A DNA stretch of 5,694 bases from Thermodesulfobacteriota bacterium (lineage in GTDB: Bacteria > Desulfobacterota_D > UBA1144 > Nemesobacterales > UBA2774), in assembly GCA_039028315.1 (NCBI GenBank), contig JBCCIH010000162.1:1-5694 (forward strand), read 5' to 3'. Positions 1 through 5,694 of this stretch are shown here, in pieces (position 1 is the first letter of the stretch; the number at the start of each line of letters is the position of its first letter). Position numbers and translations under genes: made by a program. The notes beneath the pieces were generated by a model, which was not told the origin of the DNA, ran no database searches, and was given only the letters and a program-made list of their open reading frames with translations.

Positions 1-683
1 ACCGGGTTTATGATTCCTATCTGACGGTCTTTTACAAAAAGCCGCATTGGATTAGTTACATAAGCACCAATAGTGGCCGCAGTGTTGTTTTGTTCTATTA
101 GCCACTCTGATAGCTCCTCCATAACCATTCCAACAGGGACACCAACACCAGGAGTCACTACTAGGTCGATTAGTGAGGGCTCAACAGCCAGTCCCTCAAT
201 CGCATATTCAAAAAGAGTACTTTGGATAACCGACCCAAGGGCTGAATACCACCTGTTATATCCCCTGGCCCTGTAGAATTGGTATGAAAGCATTCCAAAA
301 TATGGATGTGCTATCCAGTTTACAACGAAAGTATCCCCGTCATCCCAAACAGGTTTGGTGGTTATGTTATCCCACCACTTAGAGAACGAAGTGTTAAAGA
401 TCTTAAGGCTCTTGTCCCTCACCCAATAAAGCCTCGCTCCCCACTGAACACCATACCAAATACCTGTGTCATACATGTAATATTTAAAGCCGGTAGGCCT
501 TAAATTCACCATAGGTGCTTGCAAATCAGCTTGTGTCTGTATTACAGGATTTTTATCTGAATCATCCGGCTCAATTTGCTCTGTTGCAAAAAGGTCAAGG
601 TGTTCCTCATCGGAAAGGGAACTTGAAATAGGCAAAGCAATTAAAAACAGCAATCCTACAAAAAATACCCACGCAACTCTCAC
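1..683 (-). CDS. DUF3943-like envelope protein, paralogue B (3' end beyond window)
   Basis: Reading leftwards from GTG at 683-681, the frame stays open to the window edge and gives 227 residues. The full protein is probably about 500 long, judging by its neighbour. Residues 1-24 form a hydrophobic signal peptide (core VFFVGLLFLIALPISSS), so the protein is exported. Residues 95-227 match the neighbouring gene 838-2409 block for block: SKWWDN (101-106), WDDGD (113-117), HP (126-127), SALGSV.QSTLFEY (147-160), TP.vGVP.G (177-185) and RQIGIINP (220-227). These motifs resemble the uncharacterised Pfam family DUF3943 as I remember it. The GTG start is supported by GAGAGG seven bases upstream and by an in-frame TGA two codons upstream that rules out an earlier start. 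The C-terminal half, expected to be a beta-barrel, lies outside the window. Function is unknown. Existence of the gene is near certain; the family name is less so. Confidence 0.88.
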   Translation of the reverse strand, partial: MRVAWVFFVGLLFLIALPISSSLSDEEHLDLFATEQIEPDDSDKNPVIQTQADLQAPMVNLRPTGFKYYMYDTGIWYGVQWGARLYWVRDKSLKIFNTSFSKWWDNITTKPVWDDGDTFVVNWIAHPYFGMLSYQFYRARGYNRWYSALGSVIQSTLFEYAIEGLAVEPSLIDLVVTPGVGVPVGMVMEELSEWLIEQNNTAATIGAYVTNPMRLFVKDRQIGIINP

Positions 684-690
684 TCTTCAT

Positions 691-696
691 CCTCTC
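691..696 (-). promoter_or_regulatory. Ribosome binding site deciding the GTG start of paralogue B
   Basis: GAGAGG on the minus strand lies seven bases before the GTG at 683. It directly abuts an ATG (690-688) in another frame, which is too close for use and closes after 27 codons. The site therefore selects GTG. Confidence 0.65.
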
Positions 697-745
697 TTTA
701 AGCCTCAAGATAAATCCGCTCCACCCTGATCAGATTCTAACAATT

Positions 746-773
746 ATTAAACTAAATTGGAAGGGTATTTCAA
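746..773 (-). promoter_or_regulatory. Candidate sigma70-type promoter for paralogue B
   Basis: On the minus strand, TTGAAA (773-768, 5/6 match to TTGACA) is followed after 16 bases by TTTAAT (751-746, 5/6 match to TATAAT). Transcription would start near 739, giving a leader of roughly 55 bases before the GTG at 683. It sits in the 154-bp gap after the first paralogue, and I see no convincing terminator hairpin in that gap. The second paralogue could therefore be served both by read-through and by this promoter. The call rests on sequence match alone in AT-rich DNA, where chance matches are common. Confidence 0.4.
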
Positions 774-837
774 AAATAGATAAATCTTAGCTAGAAAGTT
801 ACAAGAAAGTATGTATTTCGGGAGGTTTCAAATATAA

Positions 838-2409
838 CTAGAACCGGACCTGAAAATCGCCGAAGAAGCTAAGCTTAGACACGTCGCTATCCGGCCCGGA
901 CATAGGAACTTGTATGCCAAAACCTGGGCTAAATTTCCTGCCCAAACGGATACCTGAAGAAACAAAAGTACTGGTCTTGCCTTCAGTGTCAGATGTGAGA
1001 AGTGAGTATCCGTCAAATTCCGCGAAAATTACAGGGCTAGCATATACCGGGATATTTGCTCCAACTGATGCGCCGTAATTCACTCTAAATTCAAAATCAT
1101 TTCCTTCAAGCTTACTCGCATTAAAGACCCAGTCTGTTGATACATTGCCAATCACGTTAAAAATATCTCCCCACATTGCACCTGAGAGATAAGGACTCAC
1201 TGTCCAGGCAGATTGAAGGTTAATTGGAAAGTTTTTTCTATACATTAGGACAGTCTGCAGTCTATCGATATTGTCTTTAAATGAAGTAGGCAGATATAAG
1301 TTAGTGCCTGCACTAAGTGCATAGTTCGAGCCTCTTGTCATTACGTATTTCCCGCCTACTTCTAAGTTTGCAAACTCAAAACCATCACTTACGTTATCAT
1401 CCCCGACTTGGATTTCATTAACTCCGGACTGGGCTATTTGAATATTTATACCCCAGCGGTTATCAGCTGATGGCACATCAACTCTTACAGAGTAAAAAAT
1501 AAACTCGCCCCCCAAATTGTTTTTTACATTTACAATTTGCATGTCTGCGATAAAACGCCCGGTCGGTATTGGGGATTCTAGATTAAAGGAATAAGCCAGA
1601 TCAATTGCATCAGTTTTGTTAGGTGTAAAATTGATTGGACCGCTTACAGACATAAACTGTTTAGAGAATGGATTAATAACACCTACTTGACGCTCATGAA
1701 CAAAATTCTTAAGCGGATTTATAATATAAGCCAAAATCTTAGCTGGTACAAAACCCGTGTCTTCCAGCCAATCAGAACTCTTTTCAAGTCCGTATCCTAA
1801 AGGAACGCCTAGCAGAGGCGTAAAGACTAAGTCTGATCCAGAGGGTCTTTCTACAAGGCCTTCTATCGTATATTCAAAAAGCGTGCTCTGTACTACCGAA
1901 CCCAGAGCCGAAACCCAAAAACTGTGGCCCATCTGACGGTAATACAAATAGTTCATTGAACCGACTATCGGATGAGTAACAAGATTGGTGAAGAAATTAT
2001 CCCCGTCGTCCCACTCAGGCCACTGAGATATATTGTCCCACCATTTAGAAAGTGATGTGTCGAATATTCGGCTGTTTTTATTTCTTACATAGAACCATCT
2101 TCCGGCCCACTGAAAGGTATATGCAATCAAAGTATCTCTTAGAAATTCACTAGTACCTAAGCTTTGCTCCCTTGGTATTGGAGCCGAGATTTTCTCTCGG
2201 CTGGCGGGATCTTCAAAACTTCCCAGCAAAAGGCTTTCTCTGTATTCATCATAGTACAGATCACGAGCGGTTACCTCATCGGCAAACGAGGGATTTACCA
2301 ATCCGCAGAAAACCAAAAAGATTAGCGTAAAACTGCATATTTTTTTCATTCGTATTTTGACAAAAACCGTTTTAACCAGTGAAGCCTTAATTGGGGACAT
2401 AAGATACAC
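838..2409 (-). CDS. DUF3943-like outer-membrane protein, paralogue A
   Basis: A 523-residue exported protein of unknown function. The hydrophobic stretch at about residues 24-43 ends in PSFA before DE, which fits signal peptidase I cleavage; C35 is preceded by F, so it is not a good lipobox. Residues 115-247 carry the DUF3943-like block: SKWWDN (121-126), WDDGD (133-137), HP (146-147), SALGSVVQSTLFEY (167-180), RPSGSDLVFTP (188-198) and INP (245-247). Residues from about 265 to the end alternate polar and apolar positions and finish with FFGDFQVRF. A terminal phenylalanine is typical of outer-membrane beta-barrels, so I infer a periplasmic N-terminal domain and a C-terminal barrel. The GTG at 2409 has a GGAG six bases upstream and lies 23 bp after the glycosyltransferase stop. 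It implies an unusually long signal-peptide n-region. ATG at 2349 (MKKICSF) would give a standard signal peptide but has no clear ribosome site. The gene is clear, the family probable, the function unknown. Confidence 0.85.
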   Translation of the reverse strand: MYLMSPIKASLVKTVFVKIRMKKICSFTLIFLVFCGLVNPSFADEVTARDLYYDEYRESLLLGSFEDPASREKISAPIPREQSLGTSEFLRDTLIAYTFQWAGRWFYVRNKNSRIFDTSLSKWWDNISQWPEWDDGDNFFTNLVTHPIVGSMNYLYYRQMGHSFWVSALGSVVQSTLFEYTIEGLVERPSGSDLVFTPLLGVPLGYGLEKSSDWLEDTGFVPAKILAYIINPLKNFVHERQVGVINPFSKQFMSVSGPINFTPNKTDAIDLAYSFNLESPIPTGRFIADMQIVNVKNNLGGEFIFYSVRVDVPSADNRWGINIQIAQSGVNEIQVGDDNVSDGFEFANLEVGGKYVMTRGSNYALSAGTNLYLPTSFKDNIDRLQTVLMYRKNFPINLQSAWTVSPYLSGAMWGDIFNVIGNVSTDWVFNASKLEGNDFEFRVNYGASVGANIPVYASPVIFAEFDGYSLLTSDTEGKTSTFVSSGIRLGRKFSPGFGIQVPMSGPDSDVSKLSFFGDFQVRF

Positions 2410-2415
2410 AAAAGA

Positions 2416-2419
2416 CTCC
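2416..2419 (-). promoter_or_regulatory. Ribosome binding site supporting GTG start of paralogue A
   Basis: GGAG on the minus strand is six bases before the GTG at 2409. It is 15 bases from the in-frame ATG at 2400 and far from the ATG at 2349. It lies within the 23-bp gap after the glycosyltransferase stop, which suggests translational coupling in one transcript. Confidence 0.5.
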
Positions 2420-2432
2420 AGAAATTAAAGCA

Positions 2433-3575
2433 CTATTTAAGTCCCAGAAGTTTTTTTGCCCTAACTTCCCAAGTGTAGTTTGAAACGTCTAACTTGGCCT
2501 GCTTGGAAATTCTCTTAGCTAAATCATCGTCATTAAGAACTTTATTAAGACCAAGATAGATTTGCTCAGCGATATCGGGCTCGACTAAGACTGAATTTAC
2601 TTCGTTCTCTAGAATCTCTAAAACAGATGGAATTGAAGTTGCAACAATTGGGCGATCTGAAGCCATATACTCAAAAAGTTTAATAGGTGAAGTAAATTCC
2701 TCTGCCTTGGTTCCGCCCTTGATTGTCATTTTGCTGCTATAGGGCATAACTAAAATATCTGAGGCCATAAGATACTTTGGAACGTCTTTGTGCGGAACAA
2801 AACCTGTAAGTTCGAAGTTTTCTGCGCCCTTATTATGAGCTATGCGTCTGTACCTATTCACATCCTCTTGTGCTCCACCTACTACTAAAAACATGGCATC
2901 TTCCAATTTAATAGCAGCATCAATAAGCGCTTCAATACCCCTTCCCTCGTATATGTTTCCGCAATAGCAGACTATCTTTTTCCTAAGCGGCAGCCCCAAT
3001 TCTTTTCTGCTATTTGTCTTACTAGGTGCATCTTGAAATGGATCAAGCTCTACTCCATTATGGGCCACTACTAGCTTTTCCTCAGGCAAACCTAGTTTGA
3101 GATACATTTGGGCAAGACCATTTGAGTTGGTGGAAAATCTAACTAGATAGTCTGAATGCTTAAATGAATTAAAAAGAAATTCTGCCCCGCTAACAAGTGG
3201 ATGATGCGCATCATAGACTGTAGGTATTTTGAGCTTTGTAGCAATGTAGGTGAAGACAATATTTCTTGTCACTACAACGTCATAGCGGTTGTATCTAAAA
3301 AACTTTATATAAAATGCTGACAATAATCCGTGGAAGACATTTCTGATGGCTGAGCTATTAAAATAGGGAAATGGAGTAATTCTAAAATCCTTATCAACAT
3401 TGTAGTACTCACACATCTCGCTTTGGGATCTATTCGCCGAAATAATTAGCTCAGTTTCAATGCCCGTTTTACTTATAGCCTGGCACATTTTAAAGATATG
3501 AATGGCACTTGCTCCCTTAGTAAACATCGGGGGGCTTGCTACATATATAACTCTTAGGTTTTTAGCATCAGACAT
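2433..3575 (-). CDS. GT-B fold glycosyltransferase, family 4 type
   Basis: A 380-residue cytoplasmic glycosyltransferase, the usual length for family GT4. Such enzymes move a sugar from a nucleotide-sugar donor to a glycan or lipid acceptor. The N-terminal Rossmann half begins LRVIYVASPP and contains KGASAIHIFKMCQA (20-33), the acceptor-side helix pattern of this group, then YDAHHP (121-126). The linker is AHNGVE (171-176). The donor-binding half contains CYCGNIYEGRGIEALIDAA (203-221), the GFVPHKDVPKYLMASDILVMPYS stretch (258-280) and SPIKLFEYMASDRPIVA (296-312). E302 corresponds to the second glutamate of the classic E-x7-E motif; the first position is F294, as I recall for the SPxKLFEYM subgroup. 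There is no signal peptide or clear membrane segment. The start is ATG at 3575 with a weak upstream AAGAG. The gene leads a probable operon with the DUF3943-like genes, suggesting an envelope glycan. Donor, acceptor and linkage cannot be told from sequence. Confidence 0.92.
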   Translation of the reverse strand: MSDAKNLRVIYVASPPMFTKGASAIHIFKMCQAISKTGIETELIISANRSQSEMCEYYNVDKDFRITPFPYFNSSAIRNVFHGLLSAFYIKFFRYNRYDVVVTRNIVFTYIATKLKIPTVYDAHHPLVSGAEFLFNSFKHSDYLVRFSTNSNGLAQMYLKLGLPEEKLVVAHNGVELDPFQDAPSKTNSRKELGLPLRKKIVCYCGNIYEGRGIEALIDAAIKLEDAMFLVVGGAQEDVNRYRRIAHNKGAENFELTGFVPHKDVPKYLMASDILVMPYSSKMTIKGGTKAEEFTSPIKLFEYMASDRPIVATSIPSVLEILENEVNSVLVEPDIAEQIYLGLNKVLNDDDLAKRISKQAKLDVSNYTWEVRAKKLLGLK

Positions 3576-3612
3576 ATTTCTGCTCTTATTTTACTTCTAA
3601 CTATTTGGGTTG

Positions 3613-3643
3613 ATTATAACTTATAGGACAAATAAGATATAAT
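3613..3643. promoter_or_regulatory. Symmetric bidirectional promoter between glycosyltransferase and hisS
   Basis: In the 137-bp divergent spacer, ATTATAACTTAT (3613-3624) and ATAAGATATAAT (3632-3643) form an inverted repeat matching at 11 of 12 positions around a 7-bp centre. Each arm ends outward in a perfect TATAAT. The one at 3638-3643 (+) faces hisS and implies a leader of about 60 bases. The one at 3618-3613 (-) faces the glycosyltransferase and implies a leader of about 30 bases. The -35 position of each promoter falls on the other's -10 box, with only weak matches (TTATAA and TTATAT at 18-base spacing). I infer divergent, probably mutually exclusive, transcription. The dyad could also be a regulator's operator. 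Confidence 0.6.
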
Positions 3644-3712
3644 AAGCCAAACTTAGAGGTTGTGTACTACCAATTAAACAATAAAAAACTCTATTAAGTT
3701 TTAGGTCGTAAT

Positions 3713-4972
3713 ATGAAAATTAAATCAATTAGAGGCTTTCACGACATTCTGCCCGAAAACATAAGGAGATGGCACTTTATTGAAGATGCCGCCAAAAGGG
3801 TGTTTCAACTCTATGGATTCTCCGAGATCAGAATCCCCGTGCTTGAATTTACTGATGTATTCGCAAGAAGCTTAGGAACCACAACCGATATTGTAGAAAA
3901 AGAGATGTATACATTTGAAGACAGAGATGGGTCTTCACTTACGCTCAGGCCCGAGGGGACAGCTGGAGTTGTAAGAGCTTACATAGAAGATTCTATGCAT
4001 GCTAAATCTGCAATATCCAAACTGTATTACACTGGAATGATGTTCAGACACGAAAGACCTCAGAAAGGCCGTTTTAGAGGTTTCTATCAAATAGGAGCAG
4101 AGCTTATTGGACCAAAAGAACCTGAATCTGATGCTGAGCTTATTACAATGCTTTGGAGATTTTTTGAAGAGATCTCTCTTACGCCGTATCTAACTCTTGA
4201 GATAAGCTCACTTGGAGACGATACATGCAGGCCTGCTTACAAGGAAAAGCTGATTGATTTTTTCAAACCGCATACAGATGAACTCTGCGAGATCTGCCAG
4301 CGAAGACTCAAGGCAAATCCCCTCCGCATCTTGGACTGCAAAGAGAAAAAGTGTAAAGAAATGGCTGAAGACGCTCCCTCAATGCTGGATAATTTAAGCG
4401 ATGAGTGTGAGGATCATTTTAATGCTGTTAAAGAGAATTTAACTGCGGCCAATATTCCGTTTGTGATAAATCCCAAAATTGTAAGAGGACTTGATTACTA
4501 TACGAAAACAGTGTTTGAGATTACAACAGATGAGCTTGGATCACAAAACGCAGTGGCCGCGGGGGGAAGATATGATGGTCTGGTAAAGGAGCTCGGCGGC
4601 CCTGATACAGCTGCTGTTGGTTTTGCTATGGGTATTGAGAGAATAGTTCTCCTTCAGGAAAAGGCAATTCCCCAAGGCTTTGCAAAAGAGCTTGATGTGT
4701 TTATAGCGCATATGGGAGAGGACTCGAGAAAGGCAGCTTTCAAGCTTGCGTTTGAGCTCAGGAAAAACGACGTCTCGGTAGAGATGGAATACGCTGAGAA
4801 AAGTCTTAAGAGCCAAATGAAACGTGCTGACAAGTTAGATGCAAATTTCACTTTCATTATTGGTGATGAAGAGCTGGCAAAAGGTGTTGTAAAAGTTAGA
4901 GATATGAAACAGAGCTCTGAAGAAGATATAGAGATTAATCAAATACTTCAAATCACCGATCGTTTTAGATAA
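3713..4972 (+). CDS. hisS: Histidine--tRNA ligase (HisRS)
   Basis: A complete 419-residue class II aminoacyl-tRNA synthetase that charges tRNA-His with histidine using ATP in the cytoplasm; it normally works as a homodimer. Visible motifs in order: IRGFHDILP near the start (6-14), RPEGT (79-83), motif 2 FRHERPQKGRFRGFYQ (111-126), the histidine-specific RGLDYYTKTVFE (258-269) and AAGGRYDGL (282-290), and motif 3 GFAMGIERI (303-311) with R310. Residues from about 327 to the end form the anticodon-binding domain (LDVFIAHMGE, SLKSQMKRADK). The insertion contains CEIC (192-195) and LDCKEKKC (207-214), four cysteines that might bind a metal. Length and motifs are normal for the bacterial enzyme and no key residue is missing. 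The ATG start is preceded by AGGT seven bases away and puts the N-terminus where the family expects it. The gene ends in tandem TAA TAA. It is transcribed divergently from the glycosyltransferase, with no functional link implied. Confidence 0.98.
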   Translation: MKIKSIRGFHDILPENIRRWHFIEDAAKRVFQLYGFSEIRIPVLEFTDVFARSLGTTTDIVEKEMYTFEDRDGSSLTLRPEGTAGVVRAYIEDSMHAKSAISKLYYTGMMFRHERPQKGRFRGFYQIGAELIGPKEPESDAELITMLWRFFEEISLTPYLTLEISSLGDDTCRPAYKEKLIDFFKPHTDELCEICQRRLKANPLRILDCKEKKCKEMAEDAPSMLDNLSDECEDHFNAVKENLTAANIPFVINPKIVRGLDYYTKTVFEITTDELGSQNAVAAGGRYDGLVKELGGPDTAAVGFAMGIERIVLLQEKAIPQGFAKELDVFIAHMGEDSRKAAFKLAFELRKNDVSVEMEYAEKSLKSQMKRADKLDANFTFIIGDEELAKGVVKVRDMKQSSEEDIEINQILQITDRFR

Positions 4973-4978
4973 TAAGAA

Positions 4979-5410
4979 CTACCCTACTTTTTTTGAACAC
5001 TGAGCACAGTACAGATCGCCTTCGTAAATCTGAGCGCCGCATTCACACACTGAAACTACATTTGGTTTAACCAAGGCTTTAACGCTTCCAAGTTCTTTAT
5101 CCGCATTTAGATGAATAAACTCAAGCTCCTGCTCGCATTTTTCAATTTCCTTCTCAATATTCTCTATATCTACACACTTTGACTCAATAATCTCTTGATT
5201 TATGGTGCCTTTATATTTATAAGTTCTATACACCGCATTACCCATCTGAAGGACAGTTTCCTCTCTTCTCTTTTTAAGATTTCTAATCCGGTTTTTCACC
5301 ACAACAGAATCATATGCTTCTTTAGATCTGACATTGAAAATTTTCAGTCCTCTGCTCACGCCCTCTTTTACCTTATTAAAAATGTAGCGGGTTTCTGAGA
5401 TTTCAGACAT
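4979..5410 (-). CDS. Small coiled-coil protein with C-terminal zinc-ribbon-like motif
   Basis: A 143-residue protein that I do not recognise as a named family. Residues 1-30 are mixed and basic. About 37-58 (rich in K, R and E) and 72-108 (IENIEKEIEKCEQELEFIH) look like two long helices able to form an antiparallel coiled coil. The C-terminus carries four cysteines, C122-E-C124-G and C135-A-Q-C138, with spacing CxC-x10-CxxC. This resembles the small zinc ribbons (CxxCG...CxxC) found at the ends of many bacterial proteins, but the first knuckle is one residue shorter. There is no signal peptide or membrane segment, so it is probably cytoplasmic. The ATG start has a strong AAGGAG seven bases upstream. 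The gene converges on hisS with a 6-bp gap, so shared regulation is not implied. Possible roles such as a scaffold or nucleic-acid binder are guesses. That it is a real gene is well supported; its function is not. Confidence 0.85.
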   Translation of the reverse strand: MSEISETRYIFNKVKEGVSRGLKIFNVRSKEAYDSVVVKNRIRNLKKRREETVLQMGNAVYRTYKYKGTINQEIIESKCVDIENIEKEIEKCEQELEFIHLNADKELGSVKALVKPNVVSVCECGAQIYEGDLYCAQCSKKVG

Positions 5411-5417
5411 CGCGACT

Positions 5418-5423
5418 CTCCTT
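5418..5423 (-). promoter_or_regulatory. Strong ribosome binding site of the zinc-ribbon gene
   Basis: AAGGAG on the minus strand is seven bases before the ATG at 5410. It is the best SD match in the window and fixes the start. A promoter upstream of it is not clear; TTGCAT with TTTAAT 15 bases later is only a weak candidate. Confidence 0.75.
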
Positions 5424-5503
5424 ATATAGAGCTTAAGAATTAAAATAAGATACTTGAATATGCAAAGCGGCGAAACTAAATATAACTATAAAGATTAAAA
5501 TAA

Positions 5504-5531
5504 TTGACTGAGTGGTGAGTTTAATTATTAT
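5504..5531 (+). promoter_or_regulatory. Candidate distal promoter for the gene at the right edge
   Basis: TTGACT (5504-5509, 5/6 match) is followed after 16 bases by TATTAT (5526-5531, 5/6 match), within an ATT-repeat tract at about 5520-5543. Transcription from near 5538 would give a leader of about 150 bases before the ATG at 5692. The repeat offers several alternative -10 registers. The evidence is sequence match only. Confidence 0.4.
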
Positions 5532-5559
5532 TATTAATTATTCAACTTAAGTAAGGAGT

Positions 5560-5569
5560 TGTTATAACA
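5560..5569. repeat. 10-bp perfect palindrome TGTTATAACA
   Basis: TGTTATAACA reads the same on both strands and lies just downstream of the distal promoter candidate and upstream of the proximal one. It could be a half-site pair for a dimeric regulator. A 10-bp palindrome in AT-rich DNA can also occur by chance, and no second copy was noticed in the window. Confidence 0.25.
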
Positions 5570-5598
5570 GACTAAGCCCTATATAGTTTGACTATGGA

Positions 5599-5626
5599 TT
5601 GCCTAATTTTCCCCTGGATTTAGAAT
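5599..5626 (+). promoter_or_regulatory. Candidate proximal promoter for the gene at the right edge
   Basis: TTGCCT (5599-5604, 4/6 match) is followed after 16 bases by TAGAAT (5621-5626, 5/6 match). Transcription would begin near 5633, about 60 bases before the ATG at 5692, a more usual leader length than from the distal candidate. Confidence 0.4.
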
Positions 5627-5691
5627 TCCCTTCTAGATATCATTTTCGTATAAAACTAAGATTGATAGGAGATGAGAAGTACGGAGATAAA

Positions 5692-5694
5692 ATG
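5692..5694 (+). CDS. Start codon of a gene continuing past the right edge
   Basis: The window ends on an ATG preceded by GGAG (5683-5686) at a five-base spacing, a well-formed initiation site. Nothing of the product can be seen. An alternative ATG at 5672, in a different frame, is directly abutted by GGAG, which is too close for efficient use; its frame also stays open to the edge. The two promoter candidates upstream fit a gene beginning here. Confidence 0.6.

Noticed and set aside
73..503. Plus-strand open frames at 73-276 and 306-503
   Set aside because: They lie antisense to paralogue B, whose minus-strand frame is open throughout, has a signal peptide and aligns with its neighbour. The plus frames give no recognisable protein.
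607..690. ATG at 690 on the minus strand as the start of paralogue B
   Set aside because: It is in a different frame and meets TGA after 27 codons; the SD abuts it with no spacing. GTG at 683 opens the true frame.
787..810. Direct repeat of AGAAAGT in the gap between the paralogues
   Set aside because: Two short 7-base copies in AT-rich DNA with no further copies or hairpin; no more than expected by chance.
4541..4857. Minus-strand open frames inside hisS
   Set aside because: They are shadows of a strongly supported, complete hisS and show no domain or ribosome site of their own.
5195..5398. Plus-strand open frame opposite the zinc-ribbon gene
   Set aside because: The opposing gene has a strong SD and a cysteine motif. 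The plus frame has no such support.
5520..5545. ATT-rich tract as a replication origin or tandem repeat array
   Set aside because: It is a short imperfect ATT run with no DnaA-box-like or iteron repeats nearby; a -10 region or chance AT richness explains it.
5553..5569. Small ORF behind the AAGGAG at 5553
   Set aside because: The only nearby start-like codon, TTG, directly abuts the SD and is followed two codons later by TAA.

Overview
The window carries five visible genes plus the first codon of a sixth, in AT-rich DNA with short intergenic spaces and conventional Shine-Dalgarno (SD) sites. Two proteins with signal peptides, at least one with an outer-membrane-type C-terminus, point to a diderm (Gram-negative) bacterium. 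The bacterial HisRS and moderate AT bias would suit a deltaproteobacterium-like or candidate-phylum lineage, but the window alone does not fix the taxon.

Left part, minus strand (3575 down to 1): three genes read leftwards. First is a family-4-type GT-B glycosyltransferase (2433-3575). After 23 bp comes a 523-residue secreted protein with a DUF3943-like N-terminal half and a probable beta-barrel C-terminal half (838-2409). After a further 154 bp comes a second, paralogous DUF3943-like gene that starts with GTG at 683 and runs off the left edge. In the conserved block the two paralogues are about 55% identical by hand count, with no insertion or deletion. The second has its own promoter-like sequence. 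The order suggests a cell-envelope locus, but the substrate is unknown.

Centre: a 137-bp divergent spacer separates the glycosyltransferase from hisS. It holds a near-perfect 12-bp inverted repeat whose two arms each end in an outward-facing TATAAT, so it looks like a symmetric bidirectional promoter.

Right part: hisS (3713-4972, +) is complete with all class II HisRS motifs. It converges with only 6 bp to spare on a small gene (4979-5410, -) encoding a coiled-coil protein with a C-terminal four-cysteine zinc-ribbon-like motif. The last 281 bp before the edge (5411-5691) contain no gene. They hold that gene's SD, an AT-rich tract, two rightward promoter candidates, a 10-bp palindrome, and finally an SD and ATG that open the next gene at the very last three bases.

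The most distinctive items are the tandem DUF3943-like paralogues beside a glycosyltransferase and the symmetric bidirectional promoter. No mobile element, CRISPR array, rRNA or tRNA was seen, and nothing here clearly amounts to an undescribed defence or mobile system.
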